DNA from: Hankyongella ginsenosidimutans
GTDB lineage: Bacteria; Pseudomonadota; Alphaproteobacteria; Sphingomonadales; Sphingomonadaceae
Reading direction: 5' to 3'
DNA length: 64,000 nucleotides
Assembly: GCF_005144965.1 (NCBI RefSeq)
Contig: NZ_CP039704.1
Span: 2,774,001 to 2,838,000, forward strand
Positions 22,767 to 32,714 of this stretch are shown here, in pieces. The notes under the pieces were generated by a model. The model searched no databases. It saw only the letters and a program-made list of their open reading frames with translations, and was not told the origin of the DNA. How positions within the stretch are numbered: position 1 is the stretch's first letter; each line of letters opens with the position of its first letter. The translations under genes and the position numbers were made by a program.

Positions 22767-24309
22767 ATGCGCAAGTTCGCACTCATTCGCGCCGGCCTGG
22801 CGCTTGGTCTGGTCTTGGCCTGCGTCGGCCCGCAACTGTCCGCCGCGCCCGCCGTGCAGAACGCCAGCAACAACCTGACGATCGGCGTCAACAAGGGCGT
22901 CCTGCTCCGGCTGGACCGCGCGGCCGCCAACGTGTTCATCGCCAACCCCAAGGTCGCAGACATCCAGATCAAGTCCTCGCGGCTGATCTATGTGTTCGGC
23001 ACCGGGAAGGCGCGACGACGCTGTACGCCGTGGATGGTGCCGACCAGGTGATCTACGCCGCCGACGTCCAGGTCGCCAACAACATCGACCAGATCAAGAC
23101 GATGCTGGATACCGCAATGCCGGAGACCGACATCGCGGTGAAGACGCTGAATGGCCTGGTTGTGCTCGAAGGCACGGTCGCCACACCGGAGATGGTGGCG
23201 GACGCCGCGCGCCTGGTGCAGGATTTCGTCGGCGAGAAGCAGAAGGTCGTCAACAACCTGACCTCCGTGACACCGATGCAGGTCAACCTGCAGGTCAAGA
23301 TCGCCGAAGTCAGCCGCGATGTCCTGAAAGAGGTCGGCTTCAACGCCGCCACGCGCGACAAAACCGGCGGTTTCATCTTCAATATCTCGCGCGGGCGCAA
23401 CTTCGTGAACATCGCGGACCGGCCGCTTGACAGTCTGCCGACGGCGGATGCATCGAGCTTTTCGGCCTGCCGGCCGGGTCGATCAGCCTGCCGATCGACC
23501 CCGGCACTGGCCAGTTCATCAATCCAGCGAACCCCGGCACCGCGTTCAACTTCATCGTACCACCGGACGGCCGTACCGCCATCGGCCTTGCCGGCAAGCT
23601 GTTCGGCATCGATGCGGCGGGCGCGCTCGACGCGCTGGCGCAGGAAGGCATGGTCACCATCCTCGCCGAACCGAACCTCACCGCCTTGTCCGGCGAGCTC
23701 GCCAGCTTCCTGGCCGGCGGCGAATTCCCGATCCCGGTGGCGCAGGAACAGGGCGCGATCTCGATCGAATTCAAGCCGTACGGGGTTGGTCTGTCGTTCA
23801 TTCCGGTGGTGCTGGCGGGTGACCGCATCAGCCTGAAGGTGAAGCCGGAAGTGAGCGAGCTGTCGTCCGCCGGTGCCGTGCGGATCAACGGCTTCGACGT
23901 GCCGGGCATCGTCACCCGCCGGGCCGAGACCACGGTGGAACTCGGCTCGGGCCAGAGCTTCATGATCGCCGGCCTGCTGCGCAACGGCACGACCCAAGAT
24001 GTCACCAAAACGCCGGGGCTGGGCAACCTGCCGGTGATCGGCGCACTGTTCAAATCAGACCGATTCCGCCGCAACGAGTCCGAACTGGTGATCGTGGTGA
24101 CGCCGTATCTGGTGCACCCGGTCAACGCCAAGGATATCCGCCTGCCGACCGATGGCCTGAAAGCGCCGAGCGACATCGAGCGCTGGCTGCTGGGACGCAA
24201 CTTCAAGTCCAACCGTCCCAAGCCAGAGCAGAGTGCGCCCGCCACGCCGCAGGCTGCACCGCCCGCAGCGGCGACGCCCGCCGCCACACCCGGCTTTTCC
24301 GCGCAATAG
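22767..24309 (+). CDS. cpaC: Secretin CpaC/RcpA of the Tad pilus
   Basis: The outer-membrane secretin ring of the Tad pilus. Signal peptide IRAGLALGLVLACVGPQLSA, then the secretin N-terminal domain (GVLLRLDRAAANVFIANPKVADIQ), a BON-like stretch (LVVLEGTVATPEMVADAARLV), and the secretin domain with QVNLQVKIAEVSRDVLKEVG, TILAEPNLTALSGELASFLAGGE, GFDVPGIVTRRAETTVEL and LPVIGALFKSDRFRRNESEL. The tail is Pro/Ala-rich. Frame changes near 23008 and 23455. Repaired length about 513 aa. Confidence 0.92.
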
Positions 24310-24318
24310 GAGAGACCC

Positions 24319-24946
24319 ATGACACAGCGTTCGAAATGGTATCCCCTGCTGCTGGCGCTTGGCCTTGCCGCCTGCGGCAACCCAACGCTCGAGCCGACCT
24401 TCAAGCCGCAGGTGAGCGTCTCGCAGTTGGCCTATGATGTGCGTTTCGGTCCCGGCGACACTTTGGCCGATCGACGCCGCGGCCATCGACGGCTTCCTGC
24501 GTGCCCAGAACGTGCAATACGGCGACCGCCTGAACATCGACGATCCGGTCGAGTCCGGGCGTGACCAGCGTCGCGCCGCCATTGCCGCCGTGGTCGCCCG
24601 CTTCGGCATGCTGATCGACGACACCCCAGCCGTGCCGACCAGCCCGCCGCTGCAGCCGGGCATGGTGCGCCTGGTCGTCTCGCGCGCGACCGCCGAACGC
24701 CCGAACTGCCCGGACTGGCACCGCAAGGCCGGTGAAGGCATGGCGACGAATACCTCCAGCAACTTCGGCTGCGCGGCCGTCAGCAACCTCAACGCCATGA
24801 TCGCCGACCCGAACGATCTCGTTGTCGGCAAAACCTATCGTGGCCCGGACGGCGAGATCATCAGCAAGGCAGTGAAGGTGTGGCGCGACCACAAACCGAC
24901 CGGGGTCGACAAGGAACTCCCGACCGCCACGAGCAACAACAACTAA
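24319..24946 (+). CDS. cpaD: Pilus assembly lipoprotein CpaD
   Basis: A lipoprotein of about 208 aa after one frameshift near 24468. The signal ends in the lipobox LAACGN. The CpaD domain shows IDGFLRAQNVQYGDRL, RRAAIAAVVARFG, and the conserved cysteines of NCPDWHRKAG and SNFGCAAVSNLNAMIADPND, ending near GRTY-like VVGKTYRGPDG. It would sit with the CpaC secretin in the outer membrane. AGGAGAGACCC before the ATG is a good ribosome site. Confidence 0.9.
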
Positions 24947-24960
24947 CGGGGCTATAGGCC

Positions 24961-26227
24961 ATGAATGCACCCTGGTCTGCGTCACGATCCATGAGCGCCG
25001 CGAAGCGCGAGCCATTCATGGCTTTTCTCAACGATCCGGAGACGGTCGCCGCCGTCAAGCCGGTCGCGATCGAGATGGGCTACCTGGCCGAGAAGCTGTA
25101 TCTTGGCGGCCTGGCGAATGCGGTGCAATCGCTGTCGATGACGACGTCGCCGCAGATCCTGCTGGTCGATCTTGCCGGCAGTCACGATCCGCTGGGCGAA
25201 ATTGGCGGGCTTGCGGAGGTGTGCGAGCCCGGCACCATCGTGCTGGCGCTCGGTGACGTCAACGATGTCACGCTGTACCGCGAACTGCTTGCCTCGGGCA
25301 TCCAGGATTACCTGCTGAAGCCGGTGCACCCGGACACCCTGCGCGATGCTTTTGCAGTTGCGCAGAACGCTTTCAATGCGCCCAAGGCAGTCGAAAGCAC
25401 TGAAAAACGCCAGCGCATCGTCCATGTGGTCGGGCGCGCGGCGGCCTCGGCGCCTCCAGCATCGCCGCTTCGCTCGCCTGGCAGTTCGCCGAGGACGCCG
25501 AGGAGCGCACGGCGATTCTCGACCTCGATCTGCACTTCGGTGTCGGCGCCTTGCCTTCGATGTCGAACCGGGGCGCGGGCTCACCGATGCGCTGGAAAAC
25601 CCGGCGCGGGTCGACTCGCTGTTCGTCGAGCGTGCGATCGTGAAAATCTCCGAGCGCCTCGCCGTCATGTCCGCCGAGACGCCGATGACCATGCCGCTGC
25701 TGGCGGACGGCAATGCGCTTCAGCACCTGCAGGAAGAGCTGAAATCCGCTTACGACGTGCTGGTCGTCGACATGCCGCGCAGCATCGCGGTCCAGAACCC
25801 GACCCTGATCGCGGAGGCGACCGATGTCGTCATCGTCACGGATATGACGCTGGCCGCAACACGGGACACCATCCGTCTGCTTGGCTTCCTGCAGTCGGTC
25901 ACGCCGAATGCACGCCTGTGGATCGTCGGCAACCGCGTCGGCGCAAGCAGCGATCTGGAAGTCACCCGCAAGGATTTCGAGGCCTCGATCGAGCGCCCGC
26001 TGGCCCTGGCCATCGCATACGATCCCAAGTCCGCGGCGCTCGCTGCAAAACAGGGCAAACCGATCGTCGCCGCAGCAAAGGGCACGAAGATCGCAGGTGC
26101 GATGAAGCAGCTTTATGACATGATCTGCTCAATCGAGGGCGCGCCGGGCAAGGCCAAGAAGGCGCCCGGGCTTGCGGACCTTGTCGCCAAGGCGCGCCAG
26201 ATGCTCCAGCCCAAGAAGAGCAGCTAG
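24961..26227 (+). CDS. cpaE: Pilus assembly ATPase-like CpaE/TadZ
   Basis: A ParA/MinD-like protein that places the Tad machine in the cell. The first third is a response-regulator-like domain (QILLVDLAGSHDPLG, SGIQDYLLKPVHPD) without an obvious phospho-acceptor context. The second part has a nucleotide loop GARGGLGASSIAASLAWQFA, LDLDLHFGVGALAFD, and DVLVVDMPRS. Frame changes lie near 25440 and 25545. Repaired length about 422 aa. It sits directly ahead of cpaF. Confidence 0.9.
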
Positions 26228-26230
26228 ACC

Positions 26231-27939
26231 GTGAGCATGCGCCCCGTCGGCTTCGGGAGGCGAAATGCCGCTCAGCCCGCACCCGGCGGGCTGGGTGGCG
26301 TCGCCCTTGGCGGACGACGGCCACTGGTCTCGATCGGCGCTGAAGGCATCGTCACCAATCCGGCGCCCGCGCTCGATGAAATTAATGACGGCACACCTGC
26401 CAGCGGCGCAATCGTCGATCAACTCTACGAGGTGGTCGAGCCGCTGCTGGCGGATCGCTTCCCGGCCGAGGCCACGCGCATCCGCCGTCGCGGCGAGGTC
26501 ACCGACGAACTGACCAAGCTGGCGAGGGAGACCGCTGCGGCGAACGCCATCGATGCCCGCGAGGCGGAAATCCGCGATGTCGTGACCGTGCTGCTCAACG
26601 ACGTCATCGATCTCGTCGGCGGGATCGAAGTCGATCCGATCGTCGTCAAACCGGCCAAGACCGCGAAATCGGCGTCCAGCAGCTCCGAAAGCGTGCTGGC
26701 GGCCAAGGAGCGCGTTCACCCGCTGCTGATCGAACACATCGACGCCTCCGTCATCGCCGAGATGGACCGCGGCGAGGTCGCGGACCAGATATCGGACATC
26801 GTCGGCGAGCTGCTGCTCCAGGAAAAACTGAACCTCAACACCGTCGAGCAGCGCGATCTGATCAGCCTGCTGCTCAACGACATGCTGGGCCTCGGCCCGC
26901 TTGAACCGCTGCTGGCGGACGAAGCGGTCACCGACATCATGATCAACGGCGCGAACCAGATTTTCGTCGAGCGCAAGGGCAAACTGGAGCTGACGGACGT
27001 CCGCTTCCGCGACGAGCAGCATCTGTTCAACATCGCCCAGCGGATCGTGGCGGCCATCGGGCGGCGCGTCGATGAAAGCCAGCCGCTGTGCGACGCCCGC
27101 CTGCTGGACGGCAGCCGGGTCAACGTCGTGATTCCGCCGCTTGCGATCGACGGCACCTCCATCTCGATCCGGAAATTCTCCAAGCGCAAGATCACGCTGG
27201 AGAAGATGGCCGAACAAGGCAACATCAGCCCGAAGATGTGCCGCCTGCTGCAGATCGCGGGACGCTGCCGCCTGAACATGGTCATCTCCGGCGGTACCGG
27301 ATCGGGGAAGACCACGATGCTGAACGCGGTCTCGCGCAACATCGATCCGGGCGAGCGCGTGGTCACCATCGAGGACGCAGCGGAACTGCAACTGCAACAG
27401 CCGCACGTCGTGCGCCTGGAAACCCGCCCCGCCAACCTGGAAGGGCGCGGCGAGATCACCATGCGCGACCTGGTGAAGAACGCCCTGCGGATGCGGCCGG
27501 ATCGCATCATCCTCGGGGAAGTCCGGGGCCGGAGGCGGTCGACCTGCTGCAGGCCATGAATACGGGGCACGACGGCTCGCTCGGCACCCTGCACGCCAAC
27601 CGCCCACGCGAGGCGCTGACCCGCCTGGAAAACATGATCAACATGGCCGGACTCAACCTGCCGCCAAAAGCCATCCGCGAGCAGATCGCAAGCGCCGTCA
27701 ACATGATCGTCCAAGTCAGCCGGATGCGCGACGGCGTGCGGCGCGTCACCTACATCTCCGAGATCGTCGGCATGGAAGGCGATGTGATCGTGATGCAGGA
27801 TCTCTACACGTTCAAATATACCGGCGAGGACGAGAGCGGCAGGCTCGTCGGCGACTTCGTTTCTTCCGGTCTGCGCCCCGCCTTCTTCGAACGGGCGGAA
27901 TATTACGGCCTTGGCCGCGCGGTCATGGAATGTCTGTGA
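26231..27939 (+). CDS. cpaF: Secretion ATPase CpaF/TadA
   Basis: The hexameric ATPase that powers Tad pilus assembly. After a variable N-terminal region of about 150 aa come [38 protein letters not shown], the Walker A loop [19 protein letters not shown], the Asp/Glu box [20 protein letters not shown] and the Walker B region [12 protein letters not shown] followed by [20 protein letters not shown] with the His box. One frameshift near 27530. Starts with GTG (26231) or the ATG two codons later. About 569 aa, slightly long for the family owing to the N-terminal extension. Confidence 0.94.
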
Positions 27940-27949
27940 GGAGGCAGCG

Positions 27950-28926
27950 ATGAACCCACAACTCCTGCTCGTGCTCCTCGGCGGCCTGTCGGCGATGATG
28001 CTGCTTGCCGGCCTGACCTTCGCGCTGGGCCCGAACCCGAACAAGACCCTGCAGGCACGACTGGAGCGGCTGCGCGACAAGCACCAGAACACCCAGGCGG
28101 CGATGGCGCGCGCGCAGATGCGCAAGCTGCTGGCCCAGCGCCCGCAGGACAACTCGGCGCTGAGCGGGCTGATCCCGCGCAAGGCGGAACTGGCGGCACG
28201 GCTGCTGCGTACGGGGTATACGATCAGCCTCGGCAAATATGCGCAGGTCTGTGCCGGCATTACCCTGGTCTTGACCGGGGTCTTCGCATTCATCGTCAAG
28301 CTGCCGATCTTCCTGGCGCTGCTGCTGGGCATTCTGACCGGCGTCGGCCTGCCGCACATGGTGACCGGCATGATGATCGGCCGGCGGATCTCCAAGTTCA
28401 TCAAGATGTTCCCGGATGCGATCGACCTGCTGGTGCGCGGCCTGCGCGCCGGTTTGCCAATCTCTGAGGCGATCGGCATCGCTGGGCGGGAAATGTCCGA
28501 CCCCGTGGGCGTCGAGTTCCGCGCCGTCGCGGACAAAATCCGCATCGGCAAGACCCTGGATCAGGCGCTGGGCGAGACCGCGCGCTCGATCAACGTGCCG
28601 GAGTTCCAGTTCTTCGTCATCGCGCTTGCCATCCAGCGCGAGACTGGGGCAACCTTGCGGAAACGCTGAACAACCTCAGCGAAGTGCTGCGCAAGCGCAT
28701 GCAGATGAAGCTGAAGATCGCCGCCATGTCGTCTGAGGCCAAGGCGTCGGCCTATATCGTCGGCTGCCTGCCGTTCGTGGTGTTCGGCCTGATCTCCGTC
28801 ATGAACCCGCAATATGTCGCGCCGTTCACGACCGACACGCGGCTGATGATCGCGGGTGGTGTCGGCCTGCTCTGGATGAGCATCGGCGCGTTCATGATGT
28901 GGAAAATGGTCAACTTCGAGATTTGA
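27950..28926 (+). CDS. tadB: Tad pilus inner-membrane protein TadB
   Basis: A GspF-type platform protein, about 325 aa after one frameshift near 28655. N-terminal membrane segment (LLVLLGGLSAMMLLAGLTFA), two more around residues 95-140, then the T2SS-F domain: FPDAIDLLVRGLRAGLPISEAIG, EFRAVADKIRIGKTLDQALG, EFQFFVIALAIQRETG and GNLAETLNNLSEVLRKRMQM; final membrane segments follow. GAGGAGGCAGCG ahead of the ATG is a strong ribosome site. Lies between cpaF and tadC. Confidence 0.93.
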
Positions 28927-28935
28927 CGGGGCGTC

Positions 28936-29924
28936 ATGGCGGATAGTTTCGAAAGCATGCTTGGTCTCTCGCCCGCCGACGCGGCGACGGGCCTCAGCGC
29001 CATCGCCGTGCTGTTCCTGCTGACCGCGATCTGGGCCTCGACGACCGTGCGCGACCCGATGCGCGGCCGCGTGAAGGCACTGCAGGAGCGGCGCGAGCAG
29101 CTGCGCGCGGGCATCATGGCACCACGCCGGCGCAGCGCCACGACGCAGAGCAGCGAGACCACCGACATGATGCGGCAGGTCCTCAACAAGCTCAAAGTGC
29201 TTCAGGACGAGCAGGCGAAAACGCCGCGATCCGCCTCTCGCAGGCCGGCCACCGCTCGAAGGACTCGGTGGTGACCTACCTGTTCGTCAGCCTCATCGCT
29301 CCGTTTCTTGCCGGCGGCTTCTGGGCGTTCATGGTGTTCGTCATGGGCATGTTGCACGACAAGCCCGACTCCATGAAGGCGCTCTCGGTCTGCGGTGCCT
29401 GCATCATCGGCTACAAGCTGCCGAGCATCCTGCTGAAGAACCAGGTCGTCAAACGCAGCAAGGCGATCCAGAAGGGCCTGCCCGACGCGCTCGATCTGCT
29501 GGTGATCTGCGCCGAAGCCGGCCTGACCATCGACGCTGCCTTCCAGCGCATCGCGCGCGAACTCGGTATAGCATTCCCGGAGCTTGCGGACGAATTCGGC
29601 CTGACCGCAATCGAACTCGGCTTTCTGCCCGACCGCCGGTCCGCGCTGGAGAACCTCATCAAGCGCGTCGACCTGCAGGACATGCGCGGCGTGGTGACGA
29701 CGCTGATCCAGACCGAAAAATACGGCACGCCACTCGCGGCCTCCTTGCGGGTGCTGTCCGCAGAATTCCGCAACGAGCGGCTCATGCGCGCCGAGGAGAA
29801 GGCCGCGCGCCTGCCCGCGATCATGACCATCCCCTTGATCGTGTTCATTCTGCCGACCCTGTTCGTCGTGATTCTGGGGCCGGCCGCCTGCTCGATCGCC
29901 GACAACTTCCTCAACCGCGGCTAG
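28936..29924 (+). CDS. tadC: Tad pilus inner-membrane protein TadC
   Basis: The second GspF-type platform protein, about 329 aa after one frameshift near 29218. Seen are a first membrane helix (GLSAIAVLFLLTAIWAS), paired helices around YLFVSLIAPFLAGGFWAFMV, the motif KGLPDALDLLVICAEAGLTI, FGLTAIELGFLPDRRSALE, VTTLIQTEKYGTPLAASLRV, and a last helix MTIPLIVFILPTLFVVILGP. The TAG stop lies inside hairpin repeat B, which begins at the last codon. No TadD/E/F/G genes follow, so the window holds only the secretion core. Confidence 0.92.
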
Positions 29925-29995
29925 TGTCCTTAACCTGAAATCCGTTACACTCAATATCAGGCGCGGTTGGATTTCAGATTCGAGAACGACACGAG
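29921..29995 (+). repeat. Dispersed hairpin repeat, copy B
   Basis: A 75-bp near-palindrome starting CTAGTGTCC and ending GACACGAG, with inner arms CTGAAATCC and GGATTTCAG around CAATATCAGGCGCGG. Its first bases supply the tadC stop codon. It matches copies A (reverse complement) and C closely, including the asymmetric centre. No T-run follows. Confidence 0.85.
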
Positions 29996-30084
29996 ACCCT
30001 GCCTTGCGCCGGAAACCCGCCGCGCATTGCGCCGGTCGGCGCAGCCACTATAGTTGCGGGAAAATAGAGGAACGCGAGTAAGGG

Positions 30085-31254
30085 ATGGGGCAGTTCATTC
30101 GATTTCTGATCGGTCTGGCGGCAGTCGCCATGCTCGGCCTGACTGCGCTGCTCGTCCACCAGGACCAGATCACCGCCCGGCTGACGGAAGACTCGATCCG
30201 CGCCTTGCGGGAGGCGCAGGTCGCGGACGTCGAAGTCAGCTTCATCGCCAAGGATGCGCCGCGTGACCGTGTCGCCCGCCTCTCCGGCGACCTGCCGCAG
30301 GCCGTGCTGGATCGCGCCAAGACCGTGGTCGAGGCGGTGCCGGGCGTTGCCAAGGCGGTGATCGTGCCGACCAAGGCAATCGAGCAGAAGCCATATTACT
30401 GGGTCGCGAAATACCAGGACGGCACGCTGACCCTGGACGGCACCGTGCCCGACACCCCGACGCGCGACCGCCTGATCGCCCGCGCGCGCACGCTGTTTCC
30501 CGGCAAGACCGTCAACGACATCATGAAACTGCGCGAGAAGCCGCCCTCCGCGAACTGGACGAACGCCGCCGAGCGCAGTCTTGAAGAATTGGCGAAGCTC
30601 GACAGCGGCTATGCCGAGCTGAGCGATACGATCGCGACCCTGAACGGCACCACGGCGCAGCCGGTCGCGGCATTGCAGGCCTCACGCGGCTTTCGCAGCG
30701 GCCTGCCGGAGGATTTTCTGCCCCGACCCTTGCTTGAGGTTGTCGATCCGAACGCGGCGGCTTCCGATGATCCCTCCAAACGCACACCAAGCTTTTCCGC
30801 TGCCGACCAGGTGATCCAGTGCCAGAAGCGCCTGGACGCCATCATGTCCGGGCAGAGGATCGATTTCCTGCCCGGCACCGCGACGCTGGCCGTGCAGAAA
30901 GACCCGCTTCTGGAAGCCGTCGCCGGCATGGCGGTCGGATGCCCATCGGTCGTTCTGCTGGTCGCCACCCACGTGACACAGCCGCGCGACGCCGAGGCTG
31001 CACAGAAGCTTTCCATGCAGCGCGCGCGTATCCTCGCCGAGTATCTTGTTCAGCGGGGTGTGCCGCCTCGGCAGATCCGCGCGGTAGGCTATGGCAACAG
31101 CCAGCCGCTGGTCGGCCAGAGCGCCGCCAACGCCGACCGTATCAACGAGCGCGTCCAGTTCCTGGTCAGTGCCAATCCGAACGCGGCCGCGGTCATCCGT
31201 CAGCAGCCGCAGACCAATCCCATCGTTCAGCAGAGCGACCCTCTCAGCAAATAA
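30085..31254 (+). CDS. OmpA-family protein with BON-like N-terminal region
   Basis: An intact 389-aa envelope protein. One N-terminal membrane segment (IGLAAVAMLGLTALLVHQ) anchors it. Residues 40-200 contain two BON-like repeats (SFIAKDAPRDRVARLSGDLP, LTLDGTVPDTPTRDRLIARA). The C-terminal third is an OmpA peptidoglycan-binding domain: RIDFLPGTATL, LLVATHVTQPRDAEAAQKLS, RARILAEYLVQRGVPPRQIR, AVGYGNSQPL and NERVQFLV. The gene starts an apparent operon with the helix-hairpin-helix gene 12 bases downstream. The layout resembles ArfA-type OmpA/BON proteins; the role is probably envelope stability or signalling. Confidence 0.85.
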   Translation: MGQFIRFLIGLAAVAMLGLTALLVHQDQITARLTEDSIRALREAQVADVEVSFIAKDAPRDRVARLSGDLPQAVLDRAKTVVEAVPGVAKAVIVPTKAIEQKPYYWVAKYQDGTLTLDGTVPDTPTRDRLIARARTLFPGKTVNDIMKLREKPPSANWTNAAERSLEELAKLDSGYAELSDTIATLNGTTAQPVAALQASRGFRSGLPEDFLPRPLLEVVDPNAAASDDPSKRTPSFSAADQVIQCQKRLDAIMSGQRIDFLPGTATLAVQKDPLLEAVAGMAVGCPSVVLLVATHVTQPRDAEAAQKLSMQRARILAEYLVQRGVPPRQIRAVGYGNSQPLVGQSAANADRINERVQFLVSANPNAAAVIRQQPQTNPIVQQSDPLSK

Positions 31255-31266
31255 GGACACGCTTTC

Positions 31267-31884
31267 ATGACCTTTCTGCTCGGCGAGATATGGCTGTGGT
31301 TGCTGCCGGCGTTCCTGATCGGCGTGGCGACCGGCTTTCTGATGGCCCGCTATTCCGAACGCGCCATGGCGACACAGGCGGAAGAGCACGCAGATGAGGC
31401 ACCACCGCTCCCGGAGGCGTATCCGGTGCCGCAAGCCGCGCCGCCGTCTAAACCCGTGCGAAAGGTGCCGCCCGCTGCCGAGCCTGCCGCCCGCCGCCCC
31501 GCCGGGCTGCATGTCATCCGGCCGCAGGAGCCGGATACACCGCCGGCCACCATCCCGGAGCCGGCTCCACGCCCTGCCGCGGAGCCGATTGCGGCTCCAC
31601 TACCCAGCCCCATGGCGGCATCCGACCCCAGCGAGGTCGACGACCTGACCCTGCTGAAAGGCGTAGGGCCGAAGCTGCGTGATCTCCTGAACGGGCTGGG
31701 CGTCACCAGTTTCCAGCAGATCGCCGCCTGGAGCGATCTGGACGTTCTCACATACGACATGAAGCTGGGCCAGTTCCGCGGCCGCATCGTGCGCGACCGC
31801 TGGGTGGAGCAGGCGCGCCTGCTGGCCGCTGGCGATCGTGCGGCGTTCGAGGCGCAGTTCGGCAAATCCGATGGAGACGCGTGA
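31267..31884 (+). CDS. Membrane-anchored helix-hairpin-helix protein
   Basis: A 205-aa protein with a single N-terminal membrane helix (IWLWLLPAFLIGVATGFLMA), a long Pro/Ala-rich spacer (residues 40-120) and a C-terminal helix-hairpin-helix fold: DDLTLLKGVGPKLRDLLNGL, then GVTSFQQIAAWSDLDV. This KGVGPKL module is found in proteins annotated as NADH-dehydrogenase-like or H3TH/DUF4332-like and may bind nucleic acid or protein; here it would face the cytoplasm or periplasm on a flexible arm. Function unknown. It overlaps the following hydrolase gene by 14 bases. Confidence 0.75.
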   Translation: MTFLLGEIWLWLLPAFLIGVATGFLMARYSERAMATQAEEHADEAPPLPEAYPVPQAAPPSKPVRKVPPAAEPAARRPAGLHVIRPQEPDTPPATIPEPAPRPAAEPIAAPLPSPMAASDPSEVDDLTLLKGVGPKLRDLLNGLGVTSFQQIAAWSDLDVLTYDMKLGQFRGRIVRDRWVEQARLLAAGDRAAFEAQFGKSDGDA

Positions 31885-32626
31885 GTTCCATACGCCCGAC
31901 GGGGTATGCCTGCGCTACGACTGGCTGCCGGGTCCGGGCCGCACGACGATCCTGGTGCACGGCTTCCTGTCGTCCGCGCGCCTCAACTGGCAGGATTACG
32001 GCACGGCCGCACTGCTGAGCGCAGCCGGCCTGACGCTGGCGATGCCCGACTTGCGCGGCCATGGCCGTTCCGAGGCACCGCAGGAGGCCGACCGGTATCC
32101 GCCTGATGTGCTCGCGCGCGACCTGTTGGCGCTGGTCGCACATCTGAGGCAGGCACCGGGAAGTTTCGACATTGCCGGCTATTCGCTCGGCGCGCGCACC
32201 GTCGTGCGCGCCCTGACGCTTGGTCTGCGTCCACGCCGCGTCGTGCTCGCCGGCATGGGCCTCACCGGCATCGTCGACGGCTGGGCACGCAGCCGCTGGT
32301 TCCAGCAGGCGCTCATCGACGGGCCGACCGCCCGGCCCGGCGCGCCGGAACGACTGGTCGCCCGCTTTCAGCAAATGACTGGCACGGATGCAGTCGCCGC
32401 CGGCCACGCGATCGGCAGCCACGTCGATACGCCGCTGGAGGCTCTCGCTGACATCGCTGCGCCGACGCTGGTGCTCGCCGGGCGCGACGACCACGACACC
32501 GGCAGCATCGAAGCGCTGGCGGCGGCACTGCCGGACGCACAGGCGCTGCGCATCCCCGGCGACCACATGAACGTCATCTCCAAACCGGAATTCGGCCGCG
32601 CGATCCGCGATTTCCTGATTGCGTGA
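31871..32626 (+). CDS. Alpha/beta hydrolase
   Basis: An intact 251-aa serine hydrolase. The oxyanion motif is TTILVHGFLSSARLNWQDYG, followed by LAMPDLRGHGRSEAP, the nucleophile elbow FDIAGYSLGARTVVRAL, an acid in LVLAGRDDHDTGS and a histidine in IPGDHMNVISKPEF. It has no signal peptide, so it acts in the cytoplasm. The substrate cannot be read from sequence. Its start lies inside the end of the upstream gene, so the OmpA-like, helix-hairpin-helix and hydrolase genes form one unit. Confidence 0.85.
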   Translation: METREFHTPDGVCLRYDWLPGPGRTTILVHGFLSSARLNWQDYGTAALLSAAGLTLAMPDLRGHGRSEAPQEADRYPPDVLARDLLALVAHLRQAPGSFDIAGYSLGARTVVRALTLGLRPRRVVLAGMGLTGIVDGWARSRWFQQALIDGPTARPGAPERLVARFQQMTGTDAVAAGHAIGSHVDTPLEALADIAAPTLVLAGRDDHDTGSIEALAAALPDAQALRIPGDHMNVISKPEFGRAIRDFLIA

Positions 32627-32714
32627 CGGATATGGCGTTTGGACGTTGACAGGGCCGCCATCCGGGGCTTCGATGCGACTCGAAAGCAATAATCGGAAAC
32701 TCGGGAGCAATTTC

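Noticed and set aside
26129-28551. Very long open frames (492 and 611 codons) antisense to cpaF and tadB
   Set aside because: They lie opposite clear, motif-bearing ATPase and platform genes, have low-complexity composition typical of the antisense of GC-rich codons, and show no recognisable domain.
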